A DNA stretch of 9,620 nt, from positions 1-9,620 of the forward strand of contig CAZLXP010000102.1 of NCBI GenBank assembly GCA_964563535.1. The letters are read 5' to 3'. The stretch comes from WVWN01 sp964563535 (GTDB taxonomy: Bacteria > RBG-13-66-14 > B26-G2 > WVWN01). The position numbers were made by a program, and so were the translations under genes. Shown piece after piece: positions 6,588-9,620 of the stretch (position 1 is its first letter; every line of letters begins with the position of its first letter). Under the pieces are notes generated by a model. That model was not told where the DNA came from. It ran no database searches and worked only from the letters and a program-made list of their open reading frames with translations.

Positions 6588-6617
6588 TTGTTAATTTGGC
6601 GGCGAAAGTGTTATAAT
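6588..6617 (+). promoter_or_regulatory. Sigma70-type promoter of the receiver-Hsp20 gene
   Basis: TTGTTA (6588-6593), an 18-base spacer and a perfect TATAAT (6612-6617) lie in an AT-rich patch, with the transcript start near 6624. That leaves a leader of about 60 bases before the ATG at 6684. The probable start region carries TTTGGGAATAT (6624-6634), which also occurs at 448-458. No CIRCE element or clear sigma32-type promoter was recognised despite the heat-shock gene downstream. Confidence 0.6.
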
Positions 6618-6683
6618 TAAGTCTTTGGGAATATGGCATATATTTTGCTTATTAATAACGGGAACAATAGGTAACGGCCGCAT

Positions 6684-7589
6684 ATGGTAGTGAAGCCTTT
6701 AGCCTTAGTAGTCGACGACGACGTCGCGGCCAGGAACGCGTTGTGCGCATTTCTGGCTCTGAAAGAAGTCCACGCCGAGCAGGCGGCGGACGGCGTCCGG
6801 GGCCTGGACCTGGTCAAAGCGGCGGACGCCGATTTGGCGTTTCTGGACCTGCAACTACCGCTCCTTGACGGCCTGTCTTTGCTCAAGATCGCGAAGGAGC
6901 TTAGGCCGTCGCTGGCGGTCATTATGATGAGCGGCTTGCCGTCGTCGACGGACATCTTGGCCGCCATGGAACACGGCGCGTACGCTTTCGTGACTAAGCC
7001 GTGGGACCTGGAGCTCTTGGAAAAAATCGTAAGGGAGATTCTAACGAAGGATTTGCCCGAAAAATATCGCGGCCTGAGGGTCTCGACGGTCGCCGCCGAC
7101 GGCCTGCGAGACGAGGACGCGGGAGAGAAAGGAGGCGAAAAGGGTATGGCGATCGTGAGATGGAGCCCGTTCCGGGACCTTTTGGGGATTCAGCAAGAGG
7201 TAAACCGCCTGTTCGACGATTTGATGACGCGTCGCGCCGAGGCGGGTGTCGAGGGCGTGGCGTGGGTCCCGGCGGTGGACGTCGCCGAGACCGAGGACGC
7301 CGTCAACGTCAAGGTCGAGGCGCCGGGCGTAAAAAAGGACGACATAAAGATTTCGGTGGTGAACAACGTCCTGACCATCCGCGGCGAAAAGAAGATGGAA
7401 AAGGAAACCTCTGAAGAGAATTACCACCGCATCGAGCGCGTATACGGCAGCTTCGTTCGGTCTTTGGAGTTGCCGGCGGAGGTGCACGCGGACAAGGTTA
7501 AGGCCTCTTTTAAGGACGGCGTCCTTTCCATCGTCCTCCCCAAAAGCGAGGAAACCAAGCCGAAGGAAATCGCCATCGAGGGCGATTAG
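6684..7589 (+). CDS. Receiver domain fused in frame to Hsp20 small heat-shock protein
   Basis: A single 301-residue frame holds two complete domains. Residues 5-122 form a two-component receiver: acidic pair D11-D12 (with D13), phosphoacceptor D55 in FLDLQLP, Ser83 in MMSG and Lys105 in VTKPW, so it should be phosphorylatable. A charged linker without predicted fold runs from 123 to 154. Residues 155-301 form an Hsp20 (see the nested entry). There is no DNA-binding domain; the Hsp20 occupies the output position. AGGTAA (6669-6674) lies nine bases before ATG 6684. The inference is a chaperone whose oligomerisation or client binding responds to phosphorylation. No histidine kinase is present nearby. 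The alternative is two abutting genes whose stop codon was lost naturally or by a sequencing indel: a TGA in another frame at 7075-7077 would end a normal-sized lone receiver. I do not recall this fusion as a standard architecture. Confidence 0.75.
   Translation: MVVKPLALVVDDDVAARNALCAFLALKEVHAEQAADGVRGLDLVKAADADLAFLDLQLPLLDGLSLLKIAKELRPSLAVIMMSGLPSSTDILAAMEHGAYAFVTKPWDLELLEKIVREILTKDLPEKYRGLRVSTVAADGLRDEDAGEKGGEKGMAIVRWSPFRDLLGIQQEVNRLFDDLMTRRAEAGVEGVAWVPAVDVAETEDAVNVKVEAPGVKKDDIKISVVNNVLTIRGEKKMEKETSEENYHRIERVYGSFVRSLELPAEVHADKVKASFKDGVLSIVLPKSEETKPKEIAIEGD
7130..7135 (+). promoter_or_regulatory. Internal Shine-Dalgarno site for Hsp20
   Basis: AGGAGG, within the longer AAAGGAGG (7128-7135), lies ten bases before ATG 7146 inside the open reading frame that also encodes the receiver. 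It is a perfect consensus ribosome site, stronger than the one at the receiver start. It falls exactly ahead of the conserved N-terminus of Hsp20, so separate translation of Hsp20 is likely. Confidence 0.65.
7146..7589 (+). CDS. Hsp20 small heat-shock protein, nested start in the fusion frame
   Basis: Starting at codon 155 of the larger frame gives a 147-residue protein, the usual length for bacterial class A Hsp20. It begins MAIVRWSPFRDLLGIQQEVN, the standard N-terminal arm of the family (VRW.PFR.L...Q...NRLFDD). The alpha-crystallin domain runs from about 39 to 133. The A-x-x-x-x-G-V-L signature is at 120-127 (ASFKDGVL) and the I-x-I anchor is at 142-144 (IAI). Hsp20 proteins form oligomers that hold unfolding proteins in an ATP-independent way until DnaK refolds them; a dnaK gene lies 1.4 kb downstream. 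The strong site at 7130-7135 supports this start. Both the fusion and the short form may be made. This nested product is an inference from sequence only. Confidence 0.65.
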   Translation: MAIVRWSPFRDLLGIQQEVNRLFDDLMTRRAEAGVEGVAWVPAVDVAETEDAVNVKVEAPGVKKDDIKISVVNNVLTIRGEKKMEKETSEENYHRIERVYGSFVRSLELPAEVHADKVKASFKDGVLSIVLPKSEETKPKEIAIEGD

Positions 7590-7612
7590 GGCCGCCGGGT
7601 CGCGACGGAAAA

Positions 7613-7644
7613 GGCCGGGCGCCGGGGTTCGGCGGGCGCCGGCC
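7613..7644 (+). terminator. GC-rich hairpin after the receiver-Hsp20 gene
   Basis: GGCCGGGCGCC (7613-7623) pairs with GGCGCCGGCC (7635-7644) with one bulged G and an 11-base loop. It starts 23 bases after the stop codon. The following sequence is CGCAAATTAAG with no T-run, so termination would be inefficient or factor-assisted. Confidence 0.4.
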
Positions 7645-7663
7645 CGCAAATTAAGAGCGCGGT

Positions 7664-7669
7664 TATAAC
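7664..7669 (+). promoter_or_regulatory. Possible -10 element upstream of the NYN gene
   Basis: TATAAC matches the -10 consensus at 5 of 6 positions and lies in the AT-rich gap after the GC hairpin. No -35 hexamer is visible at the right distance. If used, transcription would begin near 7676 and the leader would include the terminator-like hairpin at 7698-7724. Confidence 0.25.
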
Positions 7670-7697
7670 GATCAGGTTCATGGCTCTTTAATTAATT

Positions 7698-7724
7698 GTT
7701 AGGGGTTCAAGGTCCTAACTTTTT
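7698..7724 (+). terminator. Terminator-like hairpin in the leader of the NYN gene
   Basis: GTTAGG (7698-7703) pairs with CCTAAC (7714-7719) and is followed by five T (7720-7724). A G-T pair can extend the stem to seven. The T-run ends only four bases before the AAGGAG ribosome site of the NYN gene, leaving no room for a promoter after it. Any transcript of that gene must therefore read through it, which suggests attenuation or a weak stop. Confidence 0.5.
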
Positions 7725-7737
7725 ACTGAAGGAGTTT

Positions 7738-8934
7738 ATGGTGAACGATATAAACGAAGACGGTATCGGGATATTTATCGATTACGAGTACGTATTCATC
7801 ACGCTCGAGAGATTGTACGGCGTCCCGATGGATTTGGAAGTGGTGGTCGAAGGTATCCACGATAAGATTAGGCCGTTCGGGAAGATAATCTTGGAGAGGG
7901 CGTACGCGCCCTGGAGCAATTTCGTAGAAGGTTTGGCCCAGTTGAGCAGGTGGCGGGTTGAAACCGTAAATATTAGCTCCAAACAAGTCGATAAGACCGA
8001 CGTCAAGACGGGCCAGCGGTGCTCCGTGCTCCAGAATAACGCCGATATCTACATCGCGTGGGACGTGGCTCAGCTGATATACACCAATCAGACCATCCAA
8101 AAATACGCGCTCATCACGGGCGACGGCGACTTCACCGAAATCGTGAAGCGGGCCCAGCAGAACGGAAAGCGCGTAGTCGTGCTGGGGTTCGAACGCAATA
8201 CCTCCGATTTTCTGAGGACGCAGTCGGACCAGTTTGTCTCGCTGGACGACCTCGCCCGGGCCAACGAGTCGGCCATCGCGGAACGCATCGTGGACCTGGG
8301 GCTCGATATGGAACAGCGACTCGACTACGTCGGGTATAAACTGTTGATCGACATTCTCAGCCGCGAGAACCCCCAGGTCAACTTCCGCGAGCTGGTGCAC
8401 CGCATTATAACGGACGGCGTCTTCTTGACGGAGCGCCGGCCCGACCCGGCGTCGATTAAGGGCGAGGTGTTCGTCATCATCCCCAACCGCAAACACCCGC
8501 TCGTCCGGGAGCGCCTGCGGGCGCGCGGCATAGACCCCGACGCCCTGGTGGAAACGCGGCGGACGGTCGAGCCGCCCCTGGCTTCGCCTCCGGCCGAGGA
8601 CCACAGCGACCTCAACTTCGTCGGCGGCGTCGAGGCGTACGAGAAGATGAGGTTCGAAGAGGCCACGGACCGTTTCAACAAGTACCTCGACGTTTACCCC
8701 CGGGACTTCTCGGCGTACGTAATGGTCGTCAAGGCCTTGATAGAGCTCAACCGGCCGGACGAGTTGCGGGCGATGTGCGTGCGCGCCCGCGGCCTGGAGA
8801 ACTACGACCTTTTGAGCCAACGTTTTCCGGAGTGGGCCCGGTTCATCGACAATAAGGTGACCAGCGCCTTGGCGCGAAAAGAGTTCGAGGACGAGAGCGC
8901 GCCCAAGGCGAGAGGGGGCGCGGCGCCGGCCTAA
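7738..8934 (+). CDS. NYN-domain (PIN-like) putative ribonuclease with TPR-like C-terminus
   Basis: This 398-residue protein begins with a LabA/DUF88-type NYN domain (about 9-170). A first strand GIFIDYEY carries Asp15, the middle strand ADIYIAWDVAQL carries Asp103 and Asp109, and ALITGDGDFTEIVKRAQ carries Asp129 and Asp131, followed by GKRVVVLG. These acidic residues form the expected metal-dependent RNase centre. The usual asparagine of the D-x-x-N motif is tyrosine (Y18). Residues about 178-260 are helical with a strand pair and might be a winged-helix or LOTUS-like RNA-binding domain; this is uncertain. A proline-rich linker (about 277-288) leads to TPR-like helices (298-360), including FEEATDRFNKYLDVYPRDFS. 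AAGGAG (7729-7734) lies three bases before ATG 7738 and six before GTG 7741, so GTG may be the real start. It sits between hsp20 and dnaK. The target RNA is unknown. Confidence 0.75.
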   Translation: MVNDINEDGIGIFIDYEYVFITLERLYGVPMDLEVVVEGIHDKIRPFGKIILERAYAPWSNFVEGLAQLSRWRVETVNISSKQVDKTDVKTGQRCSVLQNNADIYIAWDVAQLIYTNQTIQKYALITGDGDFTEIVKRAQQNGKRVVVLGFERNTSDFLRTQSDQFVSLDDLARANESAIAERIVDLGLDMEQRLDYVGYKLLIDILSRENPQVNFRELVHRIITDGVFLTERRPDPASIKGEVFVIIPNRKHPLVRERLRARGIDPDALVETRRTVEPPLASPPAEDHSDLNFVGGVEAYEKMRFEEATDRFNKYLDVYPRDFSAYVMVVKALIELNRPDELRAMCVRARGLENYDLLSQRFPEWARFIDNKVTSALARKEFEDESAPKARGGAAPA

Positions 8935-8994
8935 CGCGCCGTCGCGGCCAGCGGCCGCGGCGGTCGAAACGGCTTACGACGCCGAGGAGACATT

Positions 8995-9620
8995 ATGGCT
9001 AAGATAATCGGCATCGATTTGGGGACCACCAACTCGTGCGTGGCGGTGATGGAGGGCGGCGAACCCATCGTCATCCCCAACGCCGAGGGCTCGCGGACGA
9101 CCCCTTCGGTCGTGGCGTTCTTGAAAGACGGCAAGAGGGCCGTGGGGGGCGTGGCCAAGCGCCAGGCGATAGCCAACCCCGAGCACACCGTTTATTCCAT
9201 CAAACGCTTCATGGGGCGCCGATACGCCGAAGTCCCCGCCGAGATTAAGACCGTTTCCTTTAAGGTAGTCGAGTCGGCCAACGGCGACTGTCGCGTGCGA
9301 ATCGGCGACAAGCAGTATTCGCCGCCCGAGATAAGCGCCATGGTCCTGCAGAAGATGCGGGAGACGGCCGAAGACTACCTGGGCGAACGCGTCACCAAGG
9401 CCGTGGTCACGGTTCCCGCCTATTTCAACGACTCCCAGCGCCAGGCCACGAAGGACGCCGGTAAAATAGCGGGGCTGGAGGTGGAGCGCATCATCAACGA
9501 GCCGACCGCCGCGGCCCTCGCTTACGGCCTCGATAAGAAGGCCAACGAGAAGGTCGCCGTCTTTGACCTCGGCGGCGGAACCTTCGACATCTCCATCCTC
9601 GAGATCGGCGAGGAGGGGGT
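8995..9620 (+). CDS. dnaK: Chaperone protein DnaK (Hsp70), N-terminal part (runs off right edge)
   Basis: The visible 208 residues cover about half of the nucleotide-binding domain. The start is MAKIIGIDLGTTNSCVAVME, containing phosphate loop 1. The catalytic Lys70 is in YSIKRFMGRR, followed by VVTVPAYFNDSQRQATKDAG (about 138-156), RIINEPTAAALAYGLDKK (165-182) and phosphate loop 2 FDLGGGTFD (190-198). All are Hsp70 hallmarks and no residue needed for ATP hydrolysis is missing in this part. DnaK refolds clients with DnaJ and GrpE, including those held by Hsp20. GAGGAG (8984-8989) lies five bases before the ATG. The gap to the NYN gene is 60 bases, GC-rich, with no CIRCE repeat and no clear promoter, so transcription through from the NYN gene is likely. 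Confidence 0.96.
   Translation, partial: MAKIIGIDLGTTNSCVAVMEGGEPIVIPNAEGSRTTPSVVAFLKDGKRAVGGVAKRQAIANPEHTVYSIKRFMGRRYAEVPAEIKTVSFKVVESANGDCRVRIGDKQYSPPEISAMVLQKMRETAEDYLGERVTKAVVTVPAYFNDSQRQATKDAGKIAGLEVERIINEPTAAALAYGLDKKANEKVAVFDLGGGTFDISILEIGEEG

Noticed and set aside
6584..6593. Ten-base repeat TTAATTGTTA also at 7692-7701
   Set aside because: At the first site it overlaps a -35 hexamer and at the second it runs into a hairpin with no -10 at the right distance; chance in AT-rich DNA is sufficient.
7723..8820. Minus-strand frame (365 codons) opposite the NYN gene
   Set aside because: It mirrors the NYN gene almost end to end and its residues are the antisense of that gene's codons; there is no motif or ribosome site.
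8935..8994. CIRCE operator or heat-shock promoter before dnaK
   Set aside because: No TTAGCACTC/GAGTGCTAA repeat and no sigma32-like hexamers were found in this GC-rich gap.

Overview
The window looks like a chromosomal segment from a GC-rich, diderm (Gram-negative-type) bacterium. A signal-peptide-bearing outer-membrane beta-barrel protein, a lipoprotein-type PstS and bacterial-type Shine-Dalgarno sites support this. Intergenic regions are clearly more AT-rich than the genes, so the promoters stand out. I cannot name the lineage; an uncultured or poorly sampled phylum is possible. No tRNA, rRNA, CRISPR array, insertion sequence or phage gene was seen.

Layout. (i) 1-314, minus strand: the N-terminus of MutS2, running off the left edge, with an extended -10 promoter placed so that its mRNA would be leaderless. 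(ii) 321-746: a divergent intergenic region holding a good sigma70-type promoter (489-516) followed by an intrinsic terminator (623-646) about 100 bases before the first plus-strand gene. (iii) 747-6390: a phosphate-acquisition block of porin-like outer-membrane protein, pstS, pstC, pstA, pstB and phoU, all on the plus strand. Spacing is tight from pstC to phoU and there are GC-rich hairpins between pstS and pstC. (iv) 6391-6683: a hairpin across the phoU stop and a new promoter ending in a perfect TATAAT. (v) 6684-9620: a stress or chaperone block. It holds a receiver domain fused in frame to a complete Hsp20 (with a strong internal ribosome binding site for Hsp20 alone), an NYN-domain (PIN-like nuclease) protein with a TPR-like C-terminus, and the first 208 codons of dnaK.

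How the genes work together. The porin would let anions through the outer membrane, PstS would capture phosphate, PstCAB would import it with ATP, and PhoU would tune the transporter. No PhoR/PhoB pair lies in the window. In the second block, Hsp20 holds unfolding proteins and DnaK refolds them. The receiver domain could place a chaperone under phosphorelay control, and the NYN protein may couple RNA cleavage to the same stress programme; both of these are inference.

The item most worth following is the receiver-Hsp20 open reading frame with its internal start, next to the NYN-TPR protein and dnaK.
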